Part shown: positions 9,485 through 17,723 of the stretch, in pieces | Numbering within the stretch: position 1 is the stretch's first letter | Layout of the letters: each line of letters opens with the position of its first letter | DNA from: Oceanobacillus sp. J11TS1 | GTDB taxonomy: Bacteria; Bacillota; Bacilli; Bacillales; Amphibacillaceae | Assembly: GCF_018333215.1 (NCBI RefSeq) | Contig: NZ_BORO01000012.1 | Span: 54,758 to 118,757, forward strand | Direction: 5' to 3' | Length of the DNA stretch: 64,000 bases | Made by a program: the position numbers and the translations under genes | The notes under the pieces: model-generated | What the model was told of the DNA's origin: nothing | The model's database searches: none | Seen by the model: only the letters and a program-made list of their open reading frames with translations

Positions 9485-9937
9485 TTACGATAATGCATCC
9501 TCTAATAAGTTAGTAAATAACTCATTAAAATTTTTAAATACTCCAATTTTTTCTCCAGAAGGGTTGTCTAGTTCTAAAAATTTCCTGCTCTTTAAATCAT
9601 ACACATACCAGCTAATATTACTTTCACCTAAAAATAAATATTTTTTCTGTTCCACGTTCTCATGCCAAATATGATTTAATTCTAAAAACCCATTAATTTG
9701 TTGATTAGGTTTATCTTTAAGAATTTCTTCATCAATACCGTACAATATAAAGCCATTGAATTCTATACCATTAATAATTCTTAAGACATCCTTATAATCT
9801 TCTGGAAGCTTACATTTAAACTCCTCCAATACCTTCTTTTCAAAATCAGAAATTTCTTTTTCTACTGCGCCTATGTTGATTTCTTCTTCGTATAATTTTT
9901 TTTCCCGCTTTATCTCATTTAACTTACTTTGCCACAT
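9485..9937 (-). CDS. SMI1/KNR4 (YrhA-like) immunity protein
   Basis: About 150 residues with the SMI1/KNR4 pattern: a helical start, then the core 'LPEDYKDVLRIINGIEFNGF', and later a W-Y-V-Y-D strand and a conserved FxNFxELxxNLL end. Members of this superfamily neutralise partner toxins in contact-dependent and T7SS polymorphic toxin loci. AAGGAG lies a good distance from the ATG at 9937, so I prefer this over an in-frame GTG at 9946 that sits inside the ribosome site. It follows the broken HNH toxin piece by 13 bp, the normal toxin-immunity order. The gene itself looks intact. Confidence 0.8.
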   Translation of the reverse strand: MWQSKLNEIKREKKLYEEEINIGAVEKEISDFEKKVLEEFKCKLPEDYKDVLRIINGIEFNGFILYGIDEEILKDKPNQQINGFLELNHIWHENVEQKKYLFLGESNISWYVYDLKSRKFLELDNPSGEKIGVFKNFNELFTNLLEDALS

Positions 9938-9950
9938 ACTTCTCACTCCT

Positions 9951-11157
9951 TCAGTGTTTTGGTGGGTAAATTACTCCGTCTATTAATGGCCAATCCACAT
10001 TTTTTATCTGCCCTGCGTTTAACTCTCTTGAAAAACTGTTTTGAAAATATTAGTAATTACTTTATGATATGGTTCATTTTTAATTAATACTAAGTTATCA
10101 AAGCTATTTGTTCCACCACCGTCTAAAGGAATTTTATGATGAACTTGCCAACCGTCTGGAACCCTACCGTTCTGTAATTTAAGTATATCTGTCTTTGAAA
10201 AGCCAGCATTCTTAAGATAATCAGTATTCTCACCTAGATTTTTTAAAAAGTCTTTTCTTATTGTACGGTTAAATTCATTCCTTAAATGATTTAGCTCTTC
10301 GGCATTTCTTTTAATATATTCTATATTAACAGTTTGAATGTTTTGTAATGTAACATCTTTTCCTCTTAACTTCCATGTGAAATTATTAATACTATTAGAT
10401 CCTTCACCCACAGACCCCTCAGCAACTCGCTTCCACTGCTCCAGCCGAACAGATTCCCCTGCTTCTCTATAAGCAAAACTTTCTGCACCTGTATCACTTA
10501 CTACATGCACTGTTGTTGTCGCCATCTTTGGCTGAAGGCCAGACTTAAGCACTTCGTATCCTTCTTTCAGCTGATTCGTGCCTTTCTTCACACCTTCTAC
10601 CATATTGTCCGTGGCTGTGACTGCTCTATTTTGAATGGCATTCCCCAAACTTCTGAAACGAAGAGCTCCCCAGTTAGCCGCTGTATTCGCACCTTCTTTG
10701 ACTGTAATCGCTGTATTTACACCTTTTGCTACAGCGCTTCTGGTTGCGTTAGTTACACTTTCCGCATTACGGACAAGGGTTTTGGTTTGACCTGCAATAC
10801 GAATACCCGGTACCGACATTAAAGGTCCTAGCGCCGCCCGTAATGCATGTTGTGCTTGATAACCACTCCATTTTATAGAGCGCTTAAGTCCCATTTCTTC
10901 CGTCAAGTTTTTTCCTAATCTAGTAGAATTTCCACCTGAAAAACTCCTGATGCCCCTGGAATAATCCTATTATCTACACTGATACTATTAGTCCCACTAA
11001 ACATATCCGATTTCATCACAGCATTCACTGCATTCTTCGCCGTGTTTTCAAAGAAATGGAACGTTTGCGAACCATCATTCGGTACGACCCCTAAAGACCT
11101 TTCTTCTGTAGCGGCATTTTCTATTTGTGCTATTCTGATTGACGATTTGTTTAACAT
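9951..11157 (-). pseudogene. 5'-truncated, frameshifted LXG-type toxin with HNH nuclease C terminus
   Basis: Three reading frames must be joined. 11157-10922 encodes an LXG-protein middle region (ATEERSLGVVPNDGSQ, FHFFENTAKNAVNAV). The frame then shifts at a T5 run to SGGNSTRLGKNLTEEMGL and continues to 10019, covering the hydrophobic pretoxin part and an HNH-type end (GWQVHHKIPLDGGGTNSFDN). A second shift, at another T5 run near 10035, restores the natural tail ending DWPLIDGVIYPPKH before TGA at 9951. The N-terminal LXG domain is absent: a stop lies just upstream of 11157. T7SS-exported LXG toxins use such HNH tips to cut DNA. This copy cannot make a full toxin unless repaired by recombination. 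Confidence 0.75.
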
Positions 11158-11255
11158 CGATGGACATCTGAGTGGCTAGTTCTTTCCTGATGGAGTTCCC
11201 ACCCTACAATATGCCCTAGACTCGAACGCTCCCTACTTTCCTATACATATAAAAC

Positions 11256-11292
11256 AGCCTGACACAATTAGAATATCAGTGTCATCCAGGCT
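11256..11292 (-). terminator. Terminator after the second SMI1 immunity gene
   Basis: On the minus strand AGCCTGGATGACAC pairs with GTGTCAGGCT, followed by GTTTTATATG. It lies about 105 bp after the stop of the 11398-11826 gene and separates it from the next toxin piece. The remaining bases of 11158-11397 show no gene. Confidence 0.65.
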
Positions 11293-11397
11293 TAAAACTG
11301 AAATATTTTAATTTTCATTGTCTACTTTACAGATTCCAATTTATAATACCAATTAAGACTTTAAGTATCTATGAATTATTTTTTTATTGATTCATAA

Positions 11398-11826
11398 TTA
11401 ACAATTAAAATATGCTTTTAAGAACTCAAAAAACGATGACCAAGTTTCCTTTAGTTCCCCTTTTAAAAGCAGTTCATCTCCACCCTCAAAATTAACTGTA
11501 TATACTTTATCTGGTACAGTATCCAGCACTAATACAGCATTTGCTGACATTTCACTTAAAACTAGGTACTGCTTCGGGAAACCATGTTCTTTTCTAGAAA
11601 AGAGTGTGTATGATTCAATATTATTTTCTTCATCTACTATATCTAGTAATTCAAAAGGCACATGCTCTTCCCAAAAAGGTCCTGCATACTGAATATAAAA
11701 TTTTTGGAAAGTCTCTGACACGTATACATCTAGCCTTATTAGAGCATCCTTTACTAGATTGCTATCTTCACGCTTATATATTTCTTCTCCTAGAACTTCA
11801 TCTAATCTCTCAGGCAAAATACTCAT
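11398..11826 (-). CDS. SMI1/KNR4-type immunity protein paired with the LHH toxin remnant
   Basis: 142 residues. The short acidic beta-rich sequence has the SMI1/KNR4-like motif spread (FWEEHVPFELLDIVDEEN, then LVLSEMSANAVLVLDT, and an aromatic C terminus FFEFLKAYF). The start ATG at 11826 is behind AGGAGG. The toxin frame ends inside this ribosome site (TAA at 11830-11828), the tight toxin-immunity coupling usual in these cassettes. The gene is intact although its toxin is broken. It would protect against LHH-type nuclease toxins delivered by siblings. The exact subfamily is uncertain. Confidence 0.7.
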   Translation of the reverse strand: MSILPERLDEVLGEEIYKREDSNLVKDALIRLDVYVSETFQKFYIQYAGPFWEEHVPFELLDIVDEENNIESYTLFSRKEHGFPKQYLVLSEMSANAVLVLDTVPDKVYTVNFEGGDELLLKGELKETWSSFFEFLKAYFNC

Positions 11827-11827
11827 A

Positions 11828-13281
11828 TTATTTTCCTCCTAAAGCTTCTTCTCCTCGTATTTTCCAATAATTAATGGAATCTACTTTTTGAAATGCTCCT
11901 CTAGTTGTTCCTCCATTGGATAAAATGGGTTTAACCTTCCCTTAAAAGGATGTAGTGGAGCTCTTTTTTCATTACTGATATTATGATACATACCTAGTTG
12001 AAGCCTCATATAGTGGTCCAACACCCTTTTGCTGTGAATGATGCAACGTTGCAACAATACCTGTATCATCAAGGATAGGGGCAAGTCCGTATTTCGCAGA
12101 TGCTTCAGCATTTGTTAACCCGTGGCCTTTTTTAGCACCTTTTGTTCGAACCATATTCCACTTAATATCTCCTCTTTGATATACCTTATAGGTAAATCCT
12201 GTGCCATCTTTACCTGCATTATACTCTACACTCCGAGTAATATTTATTTTACCTTCTCCCAGCACAAGGTTCCCATCAACTCTATCTATCCTACCTTGAC
12301 TATCTGTTGTATAATTGTATCCTTCTTTGAGTACGGCGGACGATTTTTACCACTTGTGCCATCTTTTTTACCACCCTTTGCGGAGAAATGTACCACTTAT
12401 TGCAGAGCTCTTCACCATACAATACAGAGACAAGCCAATGAAGTGGAATAAACTGTTTCATGCATGATATAGCAACCATTCCACCACCCTTGACCTTGTT
12501 TGTATCCGTGGTAGTGGTTTTAATGGCGGATGGAGAAAAAGCAGCCTTTAGGACTTCATCCGCTCAAATAGGTACCACGGACAATCACTTCTAAGTTCCG
12601 CTGGCGGTCAAGGGCAAGCAGTTAACACTGTGGTTAATCAGTGCTTATTCTCCAGTTGAACAGGTCATTATAGTCATAGATGGAATATTAGGACGGCCTA
12701 TGATCAGAAATGGTAAACCCTTCCACAAAAGGTGGTAAAACTCTCCACATTCCGTGGTAAAAAAGATTGCAAGGGTGGTACATACTGAATGCCATACTCA
12801 CCTTCTTTACTTGTATACTTAACGTTCGGTTTTAATACTTTTCTTCGCCCATCTTTTATATAATGTTCTCCATAAGGGACTTCTATAATTCTAGGAACAT
12901 TATCTAAATCTAAATGACTTCCACTAGCCCCACGAAACTATCCGAATTCTTCACTGCATCCATTGCATTCCGAGTCGTGTTTTCAAAAAAGTTAAAGGTT
13001 TGCCTGCCATCATTCGATACGACTACAAAAGATTTTTCTTCCATTGCAGTATTTTCTACCTGACGTACCGATATTGGAAGTTTATTTATCACCGCCTGGA
13101 TGACACTATCTACATCCCTACATCCATTACCGCTCCTATTGGTTCTTTGCCAATCACTGCAACACCATTTTGCAAACTATTCTTTAATTGCTGAACCCGA
13201 CTTACGCTAGTTTTTGAGCCTCTTTTACTCGATTGGCCACACTAAGATCGTTATCTACCTGTACATTCAATTTCAAATGCT
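11828..13281 (-). pseudogene. Decayed LXG-type toxin with LHH nuclease C terminus, split by an IS-like element
   Basis: Pieces in different frames join into one LXG-like protein. 13281-13200 reads LNVQVDNDLSVANRVKEAQKL; 13200-13110 reads SRVQQLKNSLQNGVAVIGKE; 13100-12935 reads RQVENTAMEEKSF and NDGRQTFNFFENTTRNAMDAV; 12932-12808 reads GASGSHLDLDNVPRIIEVP and VLKPNVKYTSKEG. The 12328-12800 element then interrupts. After it come YNYTTDSQGRIDRVDGN and the LHH domain (GLTNAEASAKYGLAPILDDT, TLHHSQQKGVGPLYEASTRY). A duplicated GTAT near 12003 shifts the frame before HNISNEKRAPLHPFKGRLNP. A last single-base shift near 11886 leads to VDSINYWKIRGEEALGGK. At least five frame breaks and one insertion make it plainly non-functional. 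Confidence 0.75.
12328..12800. mobile_element. 473-bp IS21-like non-autonomous element inserted in the LHH toxin gene
   Basis: The ends are imperfect inverted repeats, TGAGTACGGCGGACG at 12328 and GCCATACTCA at 12800, both finishing in the 5'-TG...CA-3' dinucleotides of IS21 elements. The flanks carry the direct repeat CCTTCTT at 12321-12327 and 12801-12807, a 7-bp target duplication (8 bp if a shared base is counted). Several TACCAC/GTGGTA subterminal repeats point inwards from each end: about 12348, 12369, 12391 on the left and 12731, 12754, 12774 on the right. This resembles the multiple terminal repeats of IS21. No transposase frame fits inside, so it needs a helper. Confidence 0.7.
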
Positions 13282-13304
13282 TAATAAGATAGAATACAAG
13301 GATA

Positions 13305-13339
13305 AAAACAACCTAGCACTATTCAAAATCGGTACTAGG
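13305..13339 (-). terminator. Terminator after the YezG-like immunity gene
   Basis: On the minus strand CCTAGTAC and GTGCTAGG form an 8-bp stem followed by TTGTTTTTAT. It marks the cassette boundary between the YezG-type gene and the LHH toxin remnant. Confidence 0.65.
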
Positions 13340-13398
13340 CTGCGGTAAAAACATTTTTAATTTTAATTAATGCTATTCCTATTTTATTTCATTTATAC

Positions 13399-13857
13399 TT
13401 AAATATTATTACTCTTTATTTCTTCAAACCATTCATCAGCAATATCACTTGCTGTTTTATGATCCTTATCCGTATAAACAAAATCATATTTATATTCTGC
13501 TTTGAATTTTCCACTTCTGACATCATAAATTAATTTCATTTCCGTAGGCATATCTTTTTTGTACTCTTCACATATTTTTTTTATTTTTTCTATATCTTCA
13601 TTTATGATGTCTAACACCATAAACCCTCGATCCAAAGATACATCATAATCTTTTTCACCTTGCTTCAAAGCATCGTTCAGTTTATGACTTTTTACAAGTT
13701 TATTATTAATTAGATAAAAGAATTTACTAGAAATCAGATTTCTTTCACACGAAGCATACACATATATTTTATCTGCTCTATTTTCTACATATTCCATACA
13801 AATAGATACCATATCTGCTTGTAATTCACTAAATTTAGCTTCAAATTCCTCCATCAT
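13399..13857 (-). CDS. YezG/DUF600-type immunity protein
   Basis: 152 residues. The N-terminal helical part, the 'DKIYVYASCER' strand and the C-terminal 'SGKFKAEYKYDFVYTDKDHKTASDIADEWF' region resemble DUF600/YezG antitoxins, which block LXG nuclease toxins of the YeeF/YobL kind. The start is one of two adjacent ATGs (13857 or 13854) behind AAGGAG. It begins 17 bp after the end of a DNA/RNA endonuclease toxin remnant, exactly the pairing known in B. subtilis (yeeF-yezG). The gene appears intact while its toxin is broken. Confidence 0.75.
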   Translation of the reverse strand: MMEEFEAKFSELQADMVSICMEYVENRADKIYVYASCERNLISSKFFYLINNKLVKSHKLNDALKQGEKDYDVSLDRGFMVLDIINEDIEKIKKICEEYKKDMPTEMKLIYDVRSGKFKAEYKYDFVYTDKDHKTASDIADEWFEEIKSNNI

Positions 13858-13873
13858 TATATCACTCCTTAAA

Positions 13874-14300
13874 TCAATTTAGAAAAACTTCAGAATATGG
13901 TTCACCATCAATTGTATATTTGACATTAAATTTTTCAGGTCGTAAATTATTTTTGTCATATATAATTTCGACATCTACTGTTACCTTTTTAGGTGGCGTC
14001 TCCTTTAAAGCTCTTGCACATTTATCCTCTATCTCTTTGTACTTTTTTTAAATTAATATCTAATAACATTGAAACTAAATTATCATATTTAGAAGAACCT
14101 TCAAACCGATCGGCTACTATATGCCCTCCATGGTCTTTTCCTTTTATTTTCCCCGGCGTATTCCTGCTATGTGGTAATCTAGCTTCACGTTCTGTGAGTT
14201 GTAGGTTATCTGTTTCAAACTTAGAAATTCTTCCTAAATTATCTGTCTCATAAAAGTAATCGTATTCCCCTGTTTGATATCGAATATTTATTAGGGAAAA
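13874..14300 (-). pseudogene. Truncated, frameshifted DNA/RNA non-specific endonuclease toxin tip
   Basis: From about 14300 the frame reads RYQTGEYDYFYETDNLGRIS and later DHGGHIVADRFEGSSKYDNL, the DGGH-type active site region of NUC1-like non-specific endonucleases found at the tips of YeeF/YobL-type LXG toxins. After DINLKK an A7 run shifts the frame (premature stop at 14022). The true tail continues in another frame as EIEDKCARALKETPPKKVTV and KFNVKYTIDGEPYSEVFLN, ending at TGA 13876-13874. The 5' end is cut at a junction with a truncated immunity gene near 14295. The nuclease motif is preserved but no complete toxin can be made. Confidence 0.75.
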
Positions 14301-14535
14301 ATTCAAAATCATTTTGCTTTAACCGAAAGTCTCGGATAGATTTTGGGCTCATTATACGGTTAACATTATACTTTGAACCCTTAATAAAGCCATAACCAAC
14401 TTCAAGATAGAACTCAACTAATTCTTTAGGTAATTTTAATTTTAAAGATTCTTCAACGTCTCTAATCTCCTCTATAGATACTGAATAAAAACTATTATTT
14501 ACATTAGAAGCTAAGTAACTGTACTTCACTTTCAT
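14290..14535 (-). pseudogene. 3'-truncated SMI1/KNR4-type immunity gene
   Basis: The ATG at 14535 follows AAAGGGGGAA and overlaps the stop of the preceding toxin fragment (AAATGAAAG). The translation has the SMI1 core (SIEEIRDVEESLKLKLPKEL, VEFYLEVGYGFIKGSKYNVN). Around residue 80 similarity ends and the frame runs into the next toxin piece out of frame (stop at 14248). The gene seems cut at about half its length by the recombination that brought the endonuclease cassette next to it. Confidence 0.6.
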
Positions 14536-14760
14536 TTTCCCCCTTTAAAAATTCTATTTGCTGGAGAACCTACACCGTGAATACTTGCTTGATGTTCATT
14601 AGGAAATCTTGCTAGATGAATATTCCACCACTCATGTTCTCCGCCAAAAGTATTTTCAATTATATTAAGTAAATAGTATAAATATCTTTCCAACAATAAA
14701 TTATGAGGGAGTGGATTGAATGACAGAGATGATCTCCATCCGTTACGACTCCACAGATAT
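14532..14760 (-). pseudogene. C-terminal fragment of a polymorphic toxin (GEHEWW tip)
   Basis: An open stretch of about 75 codons reads SLSFNPLPHNLLLERYLYYL, then IIENTFGGEHEWWNIHLARF and NEHQASIHGVGSPANRIFKG before the stop. The GGEHEWWN...HG pattern with closely spaced His and Trp looks like the end of a secreted toxin domain, probably a nuclease. No start codon or upstream LXG part is present: in-frame TGA TAA lies immediately 5'. The stop overlaps the start of the SMI1 fragment, the usual toxin-immunity overlap. Confidence 0.55.
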
Positions 14761-14860
14761 TATCACCCTTCTTTCTTTATAAAAATTCATAAAATGATAC
14801 ATAAAAAAGAACCATTTAGAGAAGCTATCATTGAATTATCTTAAAAAAGGAGAGATAGTG

Positions 14861-15121
14861 ATGACAAACCCGAAACCAAAACCAGACAATCGCGCTGATA
14901 ACGTAGAAAAAATTCAAAATACCATCGACCATACGATGCAAAATATGGATGAAGCTGAAGATTACGTAAAAGCACATGCAGAAGAAATAAGTTCGCAAGA
15001 GAAGCAAAAAATCAAAAATAAGAATGAAAGACGCAGAGAAACCATTGATGGGCTTCGAGACGAAATTAAAGACGAAGCGAATTACGCATCACAAAACTTG
15101 GACCAAAACGAATTGGAATAA
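14861..15121 (+). CDS. tlp: Small acid-soluble spore protein Tlp
   Basis: 86 residues starting MTNPKPKPDNRADNVEKIQN at the ATG at 14861, which lies behind AAAAAAGGAGAG. The start, the NMDEAEDY patch and the RRETIDGLRDEIKDEA core match the thioredoxin-like protein Tlp, a minor spore protein made in the forespore. An upstream in-frame ATG at 14831 lacks a ribosome site. The gene is monocistronic, followed by a strong hairpin. Its presence indicates a spore former. Confidence 0.92.
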   Translation: MTNPKPKPDNRADNVEKIQNTIDHTMQNMDEAEDYVKAHAEEISSQEKQKIKNKNERRRETIDGLRDEIKDEANYASQNLDQNELE

Positions 15122-15167
15122 CAGAAAAGACTTCAGTCAGTATTCAAGCAAATGATTGAAGAATAAT

Positions 15168-15226
15168 AAAACCCGGATAAAATTCACACTCTAGTTTGTT
15201 CTAAAACGTGAATTTTATTCGGGTTT
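15168..15226. terminator. Strong bidirectional terminator between tlp and the prenyl synthase gene
   Basis: The arms AAACCCGGATAAAATTCAC and GTGAATTTTATTCGGGTTT are perfectly complementary over most of 19 bp except one position, around a 21-nt loop. A/T-rich flanks on both sides allow use by tlp on plus and the convergent gene on minus. Confidence 0.85.
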
Positions 15227-15274
15227 AAATGTTGCAGACCCAAAGTGCTGCCTACATCAGTTATTCTATGAGTA

Positions 15275-17587
15275 TCAGTGCTCGCGAAATATCAGATAAT
15301 CTAGCAGCTGATAAAAGAAAGGAACATCTGGAAGCATGGTCAGATAATCCCTAGCCGCTAAGTAGTGTTTCCACATTTCTTTTTGTGCCTGTTCCTGACC
15401 AAGAATAGAGACAAAAGTTGCACTCTTATTCCGCTGATCTTGTCCTGGCTGTTTCCCCAACAGCATAGCGTCACCTGTTAAATCCAATAAATCATCTTTA
15501 ATTTGAAAGGCAATACCAGCGTGATAAGCTAAATGTTTAACCGCTTGCTTCCGGTCTGCGGATGCACCAGCCAGGATAAGCGGCATCATCAGTGCTGCTT
15601 CAAAACCGAGGCTCGTCTTATAAACGGATAATTCTTTTAACGATTCAAGCGTTAACTGTTTCTCTTTTGCATTTAAATCAAGTAATTGTCCCTTGCACAT
15701 ATCTTGTGTTGTCCGGGTCGAATAAGCAATTAGTTCTAATACCCGCTCCGGGTCTGCATGCTTAATTGTAGTTTGTTCCTCTACTGCCCGCTGCGTTATC
15801 CAAAGTCCTGTCAGTTCAGCTACTGCATGGTTATACTTCTCATGCAGCGTCTGTTTTCCCCTTCTTGTGGATGCATTATCCTGTGACGGTAAATCATCGA
15901 AAATAAGGGAAGCTGTATGCATATACTCCACTGATTTTGCTAGTGGCAGTATCATCTGGTCCGGTAAGTTAAAGCCTTCCTTCGCCATAATCCAAGTCAT
16001 AATCGGCCGCAAGCGTTTGGCATTACCTCCTAAGCTGTACTCTGCTGCCTGTTCTAACGTATTTTCTATTGATTCCAGGCTGAGGTGCCCTTCTAACTGT
16101 TCCTTTATCTCTTTCATTTTAGAGACAAACTGTTCCTTAGATTGCTCATTTTGCCTTAATGTATCTAAAAATTGATCACGGATCCATTTATCAAAGAAGG
16201 CCACATTTTGACTGCGGTTTATTACTTTTTCTAGTGTTTTATCAAAATTCGTATCAAAAGAAAACTGCTGCATAAAAGCTTGATAGCGTTCTTTACCCAG
16301 CCTTTGCTTTAAACGTTTAAGACCATTGATGGCTCGATCCAATATAATATCCCGAATCTCTGGTTTCCCTCCATAAATCGTGTGAACAAAATAATAAATA
16401 ACAGACCAATACATCGCAAATGGATTCATTACGTTTTGGTTCTGATGATGATGTGTTACAAAATAGGTGTAGGGCGTTACACTGCGATTAGCTAAATCCT
16501 CATCAAAATCAGCTAAATCGTCTGCCAGCTGATTATAAATTCCATAATGAAACATATTCTTTTCTATCTTGTCATCCTTAGAAAAAGCCCGGAAAGAACG
16601 CACAATCAGCCGGGAAGAAGCTGATTTTAAAATTACAGGAACATACAGTTGTTCATTTGTATAACTGCTATTATCTAACTGTTTTTGGCGGTCCTGTTCT
16701 TGCCCTTCAAAAAACAAATAGGCGTTATCTAAGAAATCCCTGTTGCGCTCTATTGGCTGACAAGCCTTCAAATAAGTGAATGCTTCCGACAACCCATCAT
16801 ACACAGCGGAAATAAACTCCCAATGGTTTTCCTGCCAATCCGATGCTTTTATAGGTATAACTTCACCAGTTAATAATGTTTGCCGGATAAAATAGGCAAA
16901 TGCCTTCTTTTCAGCCTCCGTCAAAACATCCGCATCTAGAACATCGTCAATTAACGGATAGGTTAAACCATAATAATAACCAATGCGAACCGCTTGATCT
17001 AATTGTTGCCTTCTTACTTGAGCTGATGTTTCGTCTTTTAATTCCTCGATCTCATGAATAATAACGCCAGCAATAATCTTGATTATTTTTCGTTTCGCTT
17101 CATTTTTATCAAAGCCTTCAGGAAGGATTGCAGAGATGTATTTCAGTTTATCTGTAACCCAAAAGAAAACCGGCTCCAGGGATTCTTTCTCTGCAAATTG
17201 GTATAACTCTGCCATATGGAAAGAAACGTGTTGCTGTTTCCCGTCTAAATAATGCTTTATCCCCTCTGTGATATCCGCTATCCTCCGGCGCATAGATTCC
17301 GTGGTGATATCCCGGCCAAGATCTCGGAAATAGATATAAGATACACTCCGAAACAAATAGGAATCAAGCTGCCCCATTTTGGCTAATTGGGAAATAAATA
17401 AATTACTTGGCTGCTGTTTCCACTTATCTGTATTTATTAAGCTTTTCTTTTTTGCTTGCTGATACTGCTGAAGACTCTCTATCAACGTTGCTGCAAAGTC
17501 CTCTTGATGTACTTGCGCCCGCAATAAATGAAAATAGTTTTTCGCTTGTTCTTGCATCATTTGAAAATAATCTTTACCCATTAACAT
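15275..17587 (-). CDS. Tandem two-domain prenyl synthase-like protein
   Basis: 770 residues, more than twice the length of one prenyl diphosphate synthase. The C-terminal half (about 485-770) is a recognisable synthase: GGNAKRLRP at 520-528, the first Asp motif DDLPSQD at 564-570 followed by RRG, and the second QIKDDLLDLTGD at 695-706. The N-terminal half also looks like an isoprenoid-synthase fold, with DDVLDAD at 214-220 and YNQLADDLADFDED at 351-364 in the expected relative places. It may combine chain elongation with a terpene-synthase-like step, or be a fused heterodimer. Product unknown. GAGG lies 7 nt before the ATG. The gene stands alone, followed upstream by the GAGCG repeat array. 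Confidence 0.8.
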   Translation of the reverse strand: MLMGKDYFQMMQEQAKNYFHLLRAQVHQEDFAATLIESLQQYQQAKKKSLINTDKWKQQPSNLFISQLAKMGQLDSYLFRSVSYIYFRDLGRDITTESMRRRIADITEGIKHYLDGKQQHVSFHMAELYQFAEKESLEPVFFWVTDKLKYISAILPEGFDKNEAKRKIIKIIAGVIIHEIEELKDETSAQVRRQQLDQAVRIGYYYGLTYPLIDDVLDADVLTEAEKKAFAYFIRQTLLTGEVIPIKASDWQENHWEFISAVYDGLSEAFTYLKACQPIERNRDFLDNAYLFFEGQEQDRQKQLDNSSYTNEQLYVPVILKSASSRLIVRSFRAFSKDDKIEKNMFHYGIYNQLADDLADFDEDLANRSVTPYTYFVTHHHQNQNVMNPFAMYWSVIYYFVHTIYGGKPEIRDIILDRAINGLKRLKQRLGKERYQAFMQQFSFDTNFDKTLEKVINRSQNVAFFDKWIRDQFLDTLRQNEQSKEQFVSKMKEIKEQLEGHLSLESIENTLEQAAEYSLGGNAKRLRPIMTWIMAKEGFNLPDQMILPLAKSVEYMHTASLIFDDLPSQDNASTRRGKQTLHEKYNHAVAELTGLWITQRAVEEQTTIKHADPERVLELIAYSTRTTQDMCKGQLLDLNAKEKQLTLESLKELSVYKTSLGFEAALMMPLILAGASADRKQAVKHLAYHAGIAFQIKDDLLDLTGDAMLLGKQPGQDQRNKSATFVSILGQEQAQKEMWKHYLAARDYLTMLPDVPFFYQLLDYLIFREH

Positions 17588-17723
17588 GTTCCGTCCTCAT
17601 ATTTTTTCTAATTATAACATGAGGAACGAAAAACGCTCATTTATTGAGCAAAAAATTTACTTAACCTTTACATTATTAAATAGAGCGTAGATAACCTTTT
17701 AGAGGGTATATTTCTTGAGGTTG

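Noticed and set aside
9251-9493. 80-residue frame after the inverted repeat (MRKNYLGALFFF...)
   Set aside because: No ribosome site, starts inside the inverted repeat, overlaps the end of the SMI1 gene, no family features.
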